Assembly: GCF_002196705.1 (NCBI RefSeq)
Contig: NZ_NADJ01000029.1
Location: forward strand, 1 to 64,000
From: Desulfosporosinus sp. FKB
GTDB lineage: Bacteria > Bacillota > Desulfitobacteriia > Desulfitobacteriales > Desulfitobacteriaceae
DNA: 64,000 nt
Direction: 5' to 3'
Shown: piece after piece, positions 52,002-61,129 of the stretch
How positions within the stretch are numbered: position 1 is the first letter of the stretch
Layout of the letters: every line of letters starts with the position of its first letter
The notes under the pieces: model-generated
What the model saw: the letters and a program-made list of their open reading frames with translations, nothing else
Told to the model about the DNA's origin: nothing
Database searches by the model: none
Program-made: the position numbers and the translations under genes

Positions 52002-52465
52002 TAACGATTGAATTTAGCGTTAACGATAAAACCTATGTTTTAGAGGTCGATCCGAGAGAACGATTGCTGGATGTGCTGCGCAATCGCTTGGGCTTGATGG
52101 GGACAAAGGAAGGATGCGGAGAAGGAGAATGCGGAGCCTGCACCGTGATTTTAGACGGAAAAACCGTCAACTCCTGTCTCATTCTGGCAGGCCAAGTCCA
52201 TAACTCCGTGATTACGACGATTGAGGGTGTCGGGAATCGTCAGAGCCCCCATCCTGTTCAAAAGGCTTTTGTGGAAGTTGGCGCCGTACAATGTGGTTTT
52301 TGTACTCCGGGGATGGTTCTTTCTGCGAAAAATTTACTGGACAAGAATCCTCATCCCAGCGACGAGGAAATCGGAGTTGCTTTATCTGGAAACCTCTGCC
52401 GCTGTACGGGCTATGATAAGATTCTGCGCGCTGTCAAGCTGGCTGCTGAGGAGGGAAAACAATGA
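51998..52465 (+). CDS. Molybdenum hydroxylase 2Fe-2S subunit (NdhS-like), 155 aa
   Basis: Two [2Fe-2S] motifs: CGEGECGACTVILDG with a later Cys (NSCLILAG), then CGFCTPGM and CRCTGY. Typical length for the small subunit of xanthine/nicotinate dehydrogenases (about 155). GGAGG lies upstream, ahead of the ATGA overlap with the FAD gene, and the end overlaps the first Mo gene the same way. It relays electrons from Mo to FAD. Confidence 0.9.
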   Translation: MITIEFSVNDKTYVLEVDPRERLLDVLRNRLGLMGTKEGCGEGECGACTVILDGKTVNSCLILAGQVHNSVITTIEGVGNRQSPHPVQKAFVEVGAVQCGFCTPGMVLSAKNLLDKNPHPSDEEIGVALSGNLCRCTGYDKILRAVKLAAEEGKQ

Positions 52466-53727
52466 AAACTGATGTAGTAGGTTCTCGAGTCCTGCGCGAA
52501 GATTCTTGGGGAAAGGTTTTTGGTCAGACGAAGTTTCCGGCAGATGTCAACCTTCCCAACCAACTATACGGAGTTGTTGTACGCAGTCCTCATCCTCATG
52601 CTCGGATTCTGAGTATTAACAGCGAAGAAGCCATGAAGCTCGCAGGTGTTGCAGCTGTTCTGACGGCTAAAGATGTGCCCCATAATTCTCATGGTGTATT
52701 GTTCAGGGATCAGCCGGTTATCGCCGACTATGTCCGTATGGTAGGGGACCCGGTTGCCGTTGTGGGAGCAGAAACCATGGAGATCGCCCGTGAGGCAGCG
52801 GAGCGAATCAGGGTTGACTATGAAATTTTACCGCCTATCTTTGACCCTGAGGAGGCCATGAAGCCGGAGGTTCCGTCTCTCCACCCGGAGCTTCAGCCTA
52901 CTAATGTTCTATATCACCTGCCTATTCGCCGGGGATCGCTGGAGGAAGGCTGGGTCAAGTCAGATGTTGTCGTCGAACAAGTCTATAAAACACCGCATGT
53001 GGATCATGCTTTTCTCCAACCGGAGGCGGTTCTCGCTTACTTGGACGAACGGGGGCATATGGTGGTTCAGACTGCTACGCAATATGCCCACTATGATCGC
53101 GGAGAAATTGCTCATGCCCTAGGGTTTCGTTACAGCCAGGTGCAAGTAAAGACTTTGGCTGTCGGTGGTGCTTTCGGCGGACGGGAAGATATCTCTCTGC
53201 AAATTATTGCGGCCTTACTGGCTTTGAAGACTCAGAGAGCCGTCAAAATGGAGAATACTCGGGAAGAATCTTTTTATTCCCACAGCAAACGTCATCCGAT
53301 GACCATGTATTACAAGACAGGAGCTGCCAGGGATGGCAAGCTTGTAGCCCTGCAGGCTAAGATTATTGGTGATGCAGGGGCGTATGCTTCCTGGAGCGTC
53401 AATGTTTTGCGCAAATCTGCTGTTCATGCTACAGGGCCCTATGCAATACCCAATGTTGAGATAGACAGTTTTGCAGTATTTACGAATAATCCCTTTACCG
53501 GTGCGATGCGGGGCTTCGGTGCGGCTCAAACGGTACTGGCCTATGAGAGCCAGATGGATCTTTTAGCTAAGAAGTTGGGAATATCACCTTTAGAAATTCG
53601 ATTGCGCAATTGTTTCCAAGTGGGAAGCATCACGGCAACGGGACAAGAGCTGACAAGCAGTGTTCCTCTGGATCAATGTTTAGCCAAGATCGCCCCATAT
53701 TTTCGAAGTGAGGTGGAAACTCTATGA
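52462..53727 (+). CDS. Molybdenum subunit, N-terminal half (NdhL-like), 421 aa
   Basis: The first half of a molybdenum hydroxylase large subunit. Residues about 1-110 are the a/b hammerhead domain (SPHPHARILSINSEEAMKL), then the first Mo domain with VGGAFGGREDIS and MRGFGAAQTVLAYES. It stops after LDQCLAKIAPYF, just where the second Mo domain begins in single-chain enzymes. The next gene starts with ATGA overlap and supplies the rest. The same split occurs in nicotinate dehydrogenase of Eubacterium barkeri (NdhL 425 aa + NdhM 330 aa), so it is an established variant and not a mutation. The substrate here may be a purine. Confidence 0.88.
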   Translation: MKTDVVGSRVLREDSWGKVFGQTKFPADVNLPNQLYGVVVRSPHPHARILSINSEEAMKLAGVAAVLTAKDVPHNSHGVLFRDQPVIADYVRMVGDPVAVVGAETMEIAREAAERIRVDYEILPPIFDPEEAMKPEVPSLHPELQPTNVLYHLPIRRGSLEEGWVKSDVVVEQVYKTPHVDHAFLQPEAVLAYLDERGHMVVQTATQYAHYDRGEIAHALGFRYSQVQVKTLAVGGAFGGREDISLQIIAALLALKTQRAVKMENTREESFYSHSKRHPMTMYYKTGAARDGKLVALQAKIIGDAGAYASWSVNVLRKSAVHATGPYAIPNVEIDSFAVFTNNPFTGAMRGFGAAQTVLAYESQMDLLAKKLGISPLEIRLRNCFQVGSITATGQELTSSVPLDQCLAKIAPYFRSEVETL

Positions 53728-54725
53728 AAAAGCGGGGAATAGGTTTGGGCTGCGCCTGGTATGGGACCGGGTACGGCAATGGCTTTCCGGATGTTTCAAG
53801 TGCTTTTGTGGAAATTCATGACGATGGTTCGGCTACGGTCCTGACTGGGGCCGTGGATGTGGGGCAGGGCAGCAGTTCGATTTTTGCGCAAATTGCCGCT
53901 GAAGAACTAGGCCTGAGAGCAGAAGATATTTGTGTTAATACGGCAGATACAGATGTAACTCCCGATTCAGGGACTACTGCTGCAACCCGTCAAACGTATA
54001 ATACCGGCAATGCGGTCCTCAAAGCGGTTCGTCAGGCGAAGTCTCGCTTACTGACCTTTGCCGCCCGTGAATTTTCCTGTCCCACACCGGAGGGTATAGA
54101 GCTTAAGGCAGGATATATCGGAGTCAAGGGTGATCCGTCCCGACGGATGATTCTGGGGTATATGGTTTTTAAAGCCCGTTTAAATGGGGAGCGCTTTATC
54201 AGCGCGGAAAGTTCGACAGCCCGTTCGACTCCCGTGGATCTGACGAGCGGACAGGGGGCGCCTTACTGGCCCTATTCCTTTGGCTGTCAGGCGGCGGAAG
54301 TGGAAGTAGATACGGAAACAGGCAAGGTGAAAGTTCTTAAAGTTATCGCCGTTCATGATGTGGGAAAGGCCTTAAATCCTACCCAAGTCGAAGGGCAAAT
54401 TGCAGGCGGAGTGACGCAGGGTATCGGTTATGCTCTTCTGGAAGAACTTGAGTTACAAAAGGGAATGATTAAAAATCCGGCATTTTCCAGTTATCTGATT
54501 CCCACGGCACTGGATGTGCCTAAAATAGAAGCATACTTTGTCGAAGAAGCTGAAGAGAGCGGCCCTTATGGCGCCAAGGGCCTCGGTGAACCTGCGATGC
54601 TTCCGACGGTTGCTGCTGTTATCAATGCAATCGATGATGCTGTGGGGGTAAGGATCACTGCGTTACCAGCGACACCGGAAAAGATCCTGCAGGCACTAGC
54701 AGAAAAAAAGGAGGAATTGGGGTAA
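53724..54725 (+). CDS. Molybdenum subunit, C-terminal half (NdhM-like), 333 aa
   Basis: It continues the Mo subunit: GIGLGCAWYGTGYGNGF, then VDVGQGSSSIFAQIAAEELG (cofactor-contact loop), TPDSGTTAATRQTY, and at the end GPYGAKGLGEPAMLPTVAAV with the catalytic Glu. Together with the upstream half it equals 754 residues, close to a single-chain subunit. It starts with ATGA overlap, so equal synthesis of both parts is likely. The neighbours (an NCS2 permease, an amidohydrolase and adenine deaminase) suggest a purine substrate, for example xanthine, hypoxanthine or a related oxopurine. Confidence 0.88.
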   Translation: MKKRGIGLGCAWYGTGYGNGFPDVSSAFVEIHDDGSATVLTGAVDVGQGSSSIFAQIAAEELGLRAEDICVNTADTDVTPDSGTTAATRQTYNTGNAVLKAVRQAKSRLLTFAAREFSCPTPEGIELKAGYIGVKGDPSRRMILGYMVFKARLNGERFISAESSTARSTPVDLTSGQGAPYWPYSFGCQAAEVEVDTETGKVKVLKVIAVHDVGKALNPTQVEGQIAGGVTQGIGYALLEELELQKGMIKNPAFSSYLIPTALDVPKIEAYFVEEAEESGPYGAKGLGEPAMLPTVAAVINAIDDAVGVRITALPATPEKILQALAEKKEELG

Positions 54726-54809
54726 ACTATAAAAATACTGTGCTTTATGTTTTGGCATCAAGGTCAGTCAGAATGAGGCATTAAATGTCGATTTTAGGGA
54801 GGGCTGCTC

Positions 54810-56171
54810 ATGTCAAGCGTGTCAAAGAATTCTACGCCTCCAGCCAATCATGGTTTTCTCGATAGCTATTTTCACCTATCCGAATTGGGAACCAATGTGC
54901 GGACCGAAATTCTAGCCGGAGTGACAACCTTTGTCACTATGGCCTATATCCTTTTCGTTAATCCGAATATTTTAAAAGACGCGGGAATGCCCATGAATGC
55001 AACCTTTGCTGCTACGGCGATTGCTGCTGCTGTCGCAACCTTAATCATGGGTGTGTATGCTAACTATCCAATCGCTATGGCTCCCGGGATGGGGCTTAAT
55101 GCATTTTTCACCTATTCAGTCGTCATCAACATGCATCTTCCCTGGCAAACTGCTCTCGGGGCGGTCTTTATTTCCGGATTAATTTTCTTTCTCTTAACCG
55201 TTACAAAAGTCCGGGAATGGATTATGGAAGGAGTTCCTACGGTTTTACGCCTTTCTATCGGCGTCGGTATTGGGCTGTTTATCGCGTTTATTGGGCTGCA
55301 AGATGGCGGTCTTGTCACAGCCAATAAGGATACTCTGGTTCAATTAGGCAATATGAAGTCTCCCAGTGTCCTTGTGACTGTATTCGGCTTAATTGTGACC
55401 GGATTTTTTATGGCTAAACGGATTAAAGGCGGTTTATTGTACGGAATTTTCCTGACTACAATTTTCAGTATGTTTATGGGCGTTAAGCAGTTTCCAACGG
55501 GCATATCGAGTTTTGTTGCCTTCTCCAATCCTTTCCATGCTGTAGCACCGATTATGGGTAAACTTGATCTTAAAGGTGTATTTAATTATGGTTTAATCTC
55601 AATTCTCTTTGCCTTTACGTTTGTCGATTTATTTGATAATATAGGGACCTTACTGGGGATTTCCCGCAAAGCTGGTCTTTTGGATGAAAACGGCAATCTG
55701 CCAAGAGTCGGCAGAGCTTTGATGTCCGATTCGATAGGTACAATGTTTGGTTCTATTATGGGAACTCCAACGGTAACGTCCTATATTGAAAGTACGGCAG
55801 GCGTAGCTGAGGGCGGCAAAAGTGGTTTAACTGCAGTAACCGTTGCAGTTCTTTTCGTTTTCGCCATTATCTTTGCTCCCCTTGTTGGTTTAATCCCAAG
55901 TCAAGCAACAGCACCTGTTCTTATTTTGGTAGGTGTCTTGATGATGGGCGAAGTAGTTCATATCAATTTTGAAGATTTTACAGATGCTTTCCCGGCCTTT
56001 ATCACCATCGTCATGATGCCTTTAACTTATTCTATTGCCCAAGGCTTGGCATTTGGGTTCATGTCTTATACCATTATTAAATTAATTACCGGAAGACACA
56101 AAGAAAACAATGCTGTAACCTATATCTTAACTATCTTATTTATCATTCACTTTATCCTTGGTGGGGGTTAA
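54810..56171 (+). CDS. NCS2-family hypoxanthine/guanine permease (AzgA/PbuG type), 453 aa
   Basis: About 12-14 membrane helices. LAGVTTFVTMAYILFVNPNI and GMGLNAFFTYSVV are diagnostic of the AzgA/PbuG branch, as is FVDLFDNIGTLLGISRKAGL (the substrate-site Asp) and GTPTVTSYIESTAGVAEGGKSG. The family imports hypoxanthine, guanine or adenine with protons. It complements the xanthine-type NCS2 at 23363. AGGGAGG lies about 8 bases before the ATG. It lies downstream of the guanine-class riboswitch, which fits purine-sensing control. Confidence 0.93.
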   Translation: MSSVSKNSTPPANHGFLDSYFHLSELGTNVRTEILAGVTTFVTMAYILFVNPNILKDAGMPMNATFAATAIAAAVATLIMGVYANYPIAMAPGMGLNAFFTYSVVINMHLPWQTALGAVFISGLIFFLLTVTKVREWIMEGVPTVLRLSIGVGIGLFIAFIGLQDGGLVTANKDTLVQLGNMKSPSVLVTVFGLIVTGFFMAKRIKGGLLYGIFLTTIFSMFMGVKQFPTGISSFVAFSNPFHAVAPIMGKLDLKGVFNYGLISILFAFTFVDLFDNIGTLLGISRKAGLLDENGNLPRVGRALMSDSIGTMFGSIMGTPTVTSYIESTAGVAEGGKSGLTAVTVAVLFVFAIIFAPLVGLIPSQATAPVLILVGVLMMGEVVHINFEDFTDAFPAFITIVMMPLTYSIAQGLAFGFMSYTIIKLITGRHKENNAVTYILTILFIIHFILGGG

Positions 56172-56187
56172 TAAGTCACGGGTATTA

Positions 56188-56225
56188 AGGAGAGATGTGT
56201 ATGAAACGTTAAGAACATCTCTCCT
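56188..56225 (+). terminator. Hairpin after the AzgA-type permease
   Basis: AGGAGAGATGT (56188-56198) and ACATCTCTCCT (56215-56225) form a perfect 11-bp stem. The following bases are not a strong T run, so the operon may read on to the amidohydrolase. Confidence 0.5.
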
Positions 56226-56284
56226 GATTCCTAGGTTTTTACGTGAATAATACTCTTTCGGAAGAGGAAAAGGTGGAATTTAGT

Positions 56285-57616
56285 ATGCGTATACTTTTTA
56301 AAAACGCGACCATTGTGACCATGAATGCTCGGCGTGAGGTTATCAAGGGCGATCTGTTAGTGGATGGCTCAAGGATTGCAGCGGTTGGGGAGGTTAAGGA
56401 ACCTTCTGCAGATCAAGTGATTGATTTGGATGGTGACTTGCTCATTCCCGGTTTAATTCAAACTCATATCCATCTCTGCCAGACCTTGTTTCGGGGGCAG
56501 GCTGATGATTTGGAACTTTTGGACTGGCTTAAACTTAGAATTTGGCCCTTGGAAGGCGGACATGATCCGGAATCGATCTACGATTCCGCATTGCTGGGAA
56601 TTGGCGAACTCTTTTTAGGCGGAACGACAACCATAGTCGATATGGAAACAGTGCATCATACAGAACATGCTTTTGAAGCCATTCTTTCAAGCGGGTTAAG
56701 GGCTCTGGCCGGGAAAGTCATGATGGATGACCCTAGCGGGGATGTACCTCTTTCCTTGCAGGAAACAACAGAGGCTTCTCTACAAGAAAGTGTAGATTTA
56801 TTTGAGAAATTTAACGGACAAGGAAACGGACGTCTGGAAGTTGCCTTTACGCCTCGCTTTGTTGTTTCTTGTACCGATACCTTATTAAAAGAAGTTTCAC
56901 GGTTGGCGCGGGAAAAGAATGCTTTCGTGCATACCCATGCTTCTGAAAACCGGGGCGAAATTCAAGTTGTGGAAAGTACTCGGGGAATGCGCAATGTTGT
57001 GTATTTGGATAAGGTCGGCTTGACAGGCCCGAAACTTATTCTTGCCCATTGCATTTGGCTGGATGAGGCTGAAAAAGATATCCTGATTCGCAGCAAAACG
57101 CGAATTTCACATTGCCCGTCATCAAATCTGAAATTGGCCTCGGGGATAGCTGCCATTCCAGAACTCCTGGAGCGAGGTGCTGAAGTCTCTCTCAGTTCCG
57201 ATGGAGCCCCCTGCAGCAATAATCTGGATGGATTTCGAGAAATGCGCCACGCAGCCTTAATGCAAAAGCCCTTACATGGTCCAACTGCAATGCCGGCTCA
57301 AAAAGTATTTGAACTGGCAACTATTGCGGGAGCACGTGCTCTGGGACGCGAAGGAGATCTTGGGAGTCTGGAGGTCGGAAAAAAAGCTGATTTGGCAGTT
57401 GTCAGCCTTCAGGGACTGCATACCTGGCCCAACCAACATGTGGACGTATACTCTCAGTTAGTTTATCAGGCTTATCCCTCGGATGTTCGTCTCACGATGG
57501 TGGATGGACAAATCGTCATGAAAGACCGCCAGTTGTTGACAATTGACGTCCCTGAACTTAAGAAAAGCGCAACTCAAAGCTTGAATCGAGTCATGAAACA
57601 AGTAGGAATGATTTGA
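56285..57616 (+). CDS. Amidohydrolase of the SsnA/5'-deoxyadenosine-deaminase type, 443 aa
   Basis: Metal-dependent deaminase: THIHLCQTLFRGQADDLELL carries the HxH metal ligands, followed by FVHTHASENRGE, LAHCIWLDEAE and SLSSDGAPCSNNLD (final Asp). This is the layout of the MtaD/DadD/guanine-deaminase-like group that removes an amino group from purines or purine nucleosides. Substrate is not determined; guanine or an adenosine derivative are both possible in this context. I chose ATG 56285 because GAGGAAAAGG lies upstream; the in-frame GTG at 56243 precedes it. Adenine deaminase follows. Confidence 0.82.
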   Translation: MRILFKNATIVTMNARREVIKGDLLVDGSRIAAVGEVKEPSADQVIDLDGDLLIPGLIQTHIHLCQTLFRGQADDLELLDWLKLRIWPLEGGHDPESIYDSALLGIGELFLGGTTTIVDMETVHHTEHAFEAILSSGLRALAGKVMMDDPSGDVPLSLQETTEASLQESVDLFEKFNGQGNGRLEVAFTPRFVVSCTDTLLKEVSRLAREKNAFVHTHASENRGEIQVVESTRGMRNVVYLDKVGLTGPKLILAHCIWLDEAEKDILIRSKTRISHCPSSNLKLASGIAAIPELLERGAEVSLSSDGAPCSNNLDGFREMRHAALMQKPLHGPTAMPAQKVFELATIAGARALGREGDLGSLEVGKKADLAVVSLQGLHTWPNQHVDVYSQLVYQAYPSDVRLTMVDGQIVMKDRQLLTIDVPELKKSATQSLNRVMKQVGMI

Positions 57617-57681
57617 GAAGGCGTCTCCAACAGAGAAGGAGAATTCCTTATCTCTTAGCGCTTTTCTGGAAGGAGGAGTGA

Positions 57682-59409
57682 ATGATGTCCAGCTTTAGGC
57701 AAAGAATGGATGAGTCGAGAGGGTTAGCGCGCCTAGATCTTATCTTGAAAAGGGCGAGGCTTGTTAATGTTTTTTCAGGCGAAATCCATGAAACAGATAT
57801 CGGTATCCATGAGGGAATGTTTGTTGGCATTGGAACTTATGAGGATGCGGAAAGAGTCCTGGATTTAGGCGGTGATTACGTCGTTCCTGGTCTTATTGAT
57901 GGACATGTCCATATAGAAAGCTCACATCTTTGCCCTGAAGAATTTTGCTCTCTTCTTCTTACCCACGGTGTAACGACCGCTGTTGTTGACCCCCATGAAA
58001 TCGCCAATGTCTTAGGTGTTCAAGGAATTCGCTATATCTTGGATAGTATTGAAGATTTGCCCTTCAATGCTTTTGTAGCTCTTCCTTCCTGTGTTCCGGC
58101 AACAGAATTAGAAACATCCGGGGCCCGCCTTAGGGCGGCTGATCTCAAGGAGTTTTTAGATCATCCAAGAGTAATCGGACTTGGAGAAGTCATGGATTAT
58201 CCGGGAGTTTTGGCAGCCAAAGAAGAGATGGTGGCAAAATTGGAACTTCCCCTGAGGTTTAAAGATGGTCATGCACCCGGAATATCTCCCCAGGATCTTA
58301 ATGCCTATTATCGAGCAGGAATTCATACGGAACATGAGTGTTCTACCGTTGAAGAGGCCAGAGAACGGCTGCGCCGAGGGTTTTATGTGATGCTGAGAGA
58401 AGGGAGCGCCGCTAAAAATCTCCGCGATCTTTTGCCCGCTGTGACGCCGGAGAACTCAGGCCAATGCTTGTTAGTAACCGATGATCGGCATCCCAGGGAT
58501 TTAATTCAAGAAGGTTCAATTGATCATTTAGTCCGCTTGGCGATTCAAGAGGGAGTAAATCCTGTTCGGGTAATCCAGATGGCTACTATTAATACTGCTC
58601 GGGCCATAGGGCTTTCAAGGCTGGGAGCAGTGGCACCGGGATTTCAGGCTGATTTTGTGATTTTAAAAGACCTTAATCGGTTTGAGATCGAAGAAGTATA
58701 TTGGCGGGGAAAACGTCAAAGTCGCAGAGGTGAGCGCCCTCGCTTGGCAAAATCCAGCATCAAAGGCTTGACGGGGAGTGTTCATCTGGGCAATAGGTCT
58801 CTCGATCAACTTAATGTGAAAATTGATTCTAAAGGATTACATTCTGCAAGAGTACGTGTCATTGGAGTTCAGGGGCATTCGCTCATAACTTCAGAACTTG
58901 TGCGAGAATTGCCGATAATTAATCATTGTATCTCTGCCGACCCTGCTCAAAAGATAGCCAAAATCGCCGTTCTGGAGCGTCATCATAAGACGGGGAATGT
59001 GGGCATCGGCTTTGTAGAGGGGTTAGGCCTGACCAAAGGAGCTATCGCTTCCACAGTTGCCCATGATTCACATAATCTCGTCGTCGTGGGAATGAGTGAT
59101 GAAGAAATGAACCTGGCTATTGAAACCTGCGTTGAGATGGGGGGCGGCCTTTGTCTGATAGAGGGCGAGCAAGTGATTGGCAAACTTCCGCTGCCGATCG
59201 CCGGATTAATGTCTGATCAAGACGCCTATTCTATTGCTCGGACTTTAAGCGAAATTCATGAACAAGCCCATAGTTTAGGCGTTTTTGAAACCATTGATCC
59301 CTTTATGACCCTGGCTTTTTTGTCTCTTCCGGTAATACCTGAATTAAAACTGACAGATTTGGGATTGGTCGATGCAGCTAAATTTCAATTAACCAGCCTT
59401 TTGGTTTGA
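57682..59409 (+). CDS. ade: Adenine deaminase, 575 aa
   Basis: Converts adenine to hypoxanthine and ammonia, feeding the purine pathway. LVNVFSGEIHETDIGIHEG and DGHVHIESSHLCPEEFC hold the amidohydrolase metal site, and DDRHPRDLIQEGSIDH the later Asp. The C-terminal domain contains RHHKTGNVGIGFVEGLGLTK and VAHDSHNLVVVGMSDEEM, both characteristic of the AdeC family. Length is typical (about 575-590). AAGGAGG lies upstream, with an ATGATG start. It is the last gene of the riboswitch group; a weak hairpin follows at 59469. Confidence 0.94.
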   Translation: MMSSFRQRMDESRGLARLDLILKRARLVNVFSGEIHETDIGIHEGMFVGIGTYEDAERVLDLGGDYVVPGLIDGHVHIESSHLCPEEFCSLLLTHGVTTAVVDPHEIANVLGVQGIRYILDSIEDLPFNAFVALPSCVPATELETSGARLRAADLKEFLDHPRVIGLGEVMDYPGVLAAKEEMVAKLELPLRFKDGHAPGISPQDLNAYYRAGIHTEHECSTVEEARERLRRGFYVMLREGSAAKNLRDLLPAVTPENSGQCLLVTDDRHPRDLIQEGSIDHLVRLAIQEGVNPVRVIQMATINTARAIGLSRLGAVAPGFQADFVILKDLNRFEIEEVYWRGKRQSRRGERPRLAKSSIKGLTGSVHLGNRSLDQLNVKIDSKGLHSARVRVIGVQGHSLITSELVRELPIINHCISADPAQKIAKIAVLERHHKTGNVGIGFVEGLGLTKGAIASTVAHDSHNLVVVGMSDEEMNLAIETCVEMGGGLCLIEGEQVIGKLPLPIAGLMSDQDAYSIARTLSEIHEQAHSLGVFETIDPFMTLAFLSLPVIPELKLTDLGLVDAAKFQLTSLLV

Positions 59410-59468
59410 GCGACACCAATTAATGCGGCAACACTGGAAAAAACAGCGGTCTATGCTTACCGAGATGG

Positions 59469-59488
59469 TTTTGGTTCTAGGACCAAAA
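59469..59488 (+). terminator. Weak hairpin after adenine deaminase
   Basis: TTTTGGT (59469-59475) pairs with ACCAAAA (59482-59488), followed by TATCCC. Weak evidence for termination. Confidence 0.35.
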
Positions 59489-59615
59489 ATATCCCGAGTG
59501 AGCATAATTTTTTTTCGGATGTATCAATATCCCAATAGCATGTTGTAGAATTGAAGGATTCTGAGAATAATATGTCGAATAGACGAATTTTGACCAAAGA
59601 ATGGAGGGTGAATTT

Positions 59616-60971
59616 TTGAAACAAGAGTCGCATGTTAAAAGAGAGGGTTTTTCAAGTAGTATTGGTGTCATTGCAGCTGTATTAGGCTCAGCCGTTGGTT
59701 TGGGGAATATATGGAAGTTCCCCTATGTAACCGGAGCGAATGGGGGAGCTGCCTTTATTCTCGTATATCTCCTGTGCTTAGCACTGGTCGGCTTGCCTGT
59801 AATGTTATCAGAGCATCTCATTGGACGGGCTACAAAATCCAATGCCGTCGCTGCTTTTAAGAAACTTGAGCCAAGACGGCCCTGGTTTTTAGTTGGCGGA
59901 GCCGGGGTAGTCAGCGCTTTCTTGATTATGGCTTTCTATACAACGGTGTCGGGCTGGGTTTATGCGTATATTTTTAAATCTGCCAGTGGTGCACTTTTGA
60001 CGAATAAACCACAGGAAACAACTCAAGTCTTTAACTCTTTGGTTTCAGGAGTCAGCGAGCCCTTATTTTGGCAAGTAGTTGTTCTCATAGTGATTGGAAT
60101 TATTATTATGGCAGGAGTTACAAAAGGTATTGAAAGAGTAACGAAATTTTTGATGCCTATGCTTTTTATCCTGCTCATTATTATCGATATCAGATCCTTA
60201 ACCTTGCCGGGAGCTTCTGCCGGATTATCCTTCTTGTTCAAACCGGACTTTTCCAAAATTACAGTCAGTGCCATATTGGCAGCTTTAGGATTAGCATTCT
60301 TTAAGCTGAGTGTTGGCATGGGAGCTATGATTACTTATGGCAGTTATGTTGATAATCGGGAAGACTTGCCAAAGATGGCAGTTAAAGTTGCTCTTTCCGA
60401 TACCTTAGTTTCCTTAATGGCTGGAATTGCTATTTTTCCGGCAGTATTTGCCTTTGGCTTTAAACCGGATGCTGGTCCCAGGTTATTATTTATCATTATT
60501 CCGACTGTCTTTAATTCCATGCCTTTAGGCAGAATCTTTATGGTCTTATTCTTTTTATTAACTGCTTTTGCCGCAACCGGTGCAATGTTGTCTCTATTAG
60601 AAGTTCCTATAGCCTATTTGACGGAAGAGTATCAATGGTCTCGCCGCAAAGCAACGCTATTAACAATTATTGGGATTGGGCTGCTTGGCTCAACGGCCAC
60701 TTTGTCAAATAGCTTGTTATCACATGTTTTGTTGTTTGGTAAGACATTTTTTGATTTCTTTGATTTTGCGACTTCAAATGTGCTTCTTCCCCTGGGAGGA
60801 ATCTTTATTGCCTTGTTTGTCGGTTGGCAATGGAGCTTTGCTAGTGTCAAACGAGAGATGACCAATGAAGGCCAATTAGCTAATGAAGGCTTGTTTAATG
60901 TCTACATGTTTTTAGTGAGGTTCGTAGTCCCCATTGCGATTACCATTGTTCTGGTAACAGGTTTAGTTTAA
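59616..60971 (+). CDS. SNF-family sodium-dependent symporter, 451 aa
   Basis: Neurotransmitter:sodium symporter (LeuT-like), about 11-12 helices. The first helix holds SAVGLGNIWKFPYVTGANGGA, with the sodium/substrate-binding unwound segment, and later ALGLAFFKLSVGMGAMITYG for the sixth helix. Bacterial members import amino acids; the ligand cannot be read from sequence. The true start is probably TTG 59616, since GGAGGGTG inside the in-frame ATG region at 59601 is the ribosome site. It is transcribed separately from the purine genes. Confidence 0.9.
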   Translation: MKQESHVKREGFSSSIGVIAAVLGSAVGLGNIWKFPYVTGANGGAAFILVYLLCLALVGLPVMLSEHLIGRATKSNAVAAFKKLEPRRPWFLVGGAGVVSAFLIMAFYTTVSGWVYAYIFKSASGALLTNKPQETTQVFNSLVSGVSEPLFWQVVVLIVIGIIIMAGVTKGIERVTKFLMPMLFILLIIIDIRSLTLPGASAGLSFLFKPDFSKITVSAILAALGLAFFKLSVGMGAMITYGSYVDNREDLPKMAVKVALSDTLVSLMAGIAIFPAVFAFGFKPDAGPRLLFIIIPTVFNSMPLGRIFMVLFFLLTAFAATGAMLSLLEVPIAYLTEEYQWSRRKATLLTIIGIGLLGSTATLSNSLLSHVLLFGKTFFDFFDFATSNVLLPLGGIFIALFVGWQWSFASVKREMTNEGQLANEGLFNVYMFLVRFVVPIAITIVLVTGLV

Positions 60972-61129
60972 ATTTCATTTATGTCTATACTGAATTTCCC
61001 AGAAAGTAATAGGACTAATGGGAAAATTATATTTAGATTTATCAACAAAAGAGGTTATTTCGCATATTTTGACGAACTAAAAAATTCAGGGGTGATATCA
61101 CACTAAATTTGGATAGGGTGAGTAGATTA

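Noticed and set aside
52462-54725. The Mo subunit split as a frameshift mutation
   Set aside because: The two parts meet with an ATGA overlap at a domain boundary, and the sizes match NdhL and NdhM, so this is a genuine two-gene subunit.
16122-54725. Selenocysteine (in-frame TGA) in the hydroxylases
   Set aside because: No in-frame TGA interrupts any hydroxylase, and this enzyme class uses a labile selenium ligand, not selenocysteine.
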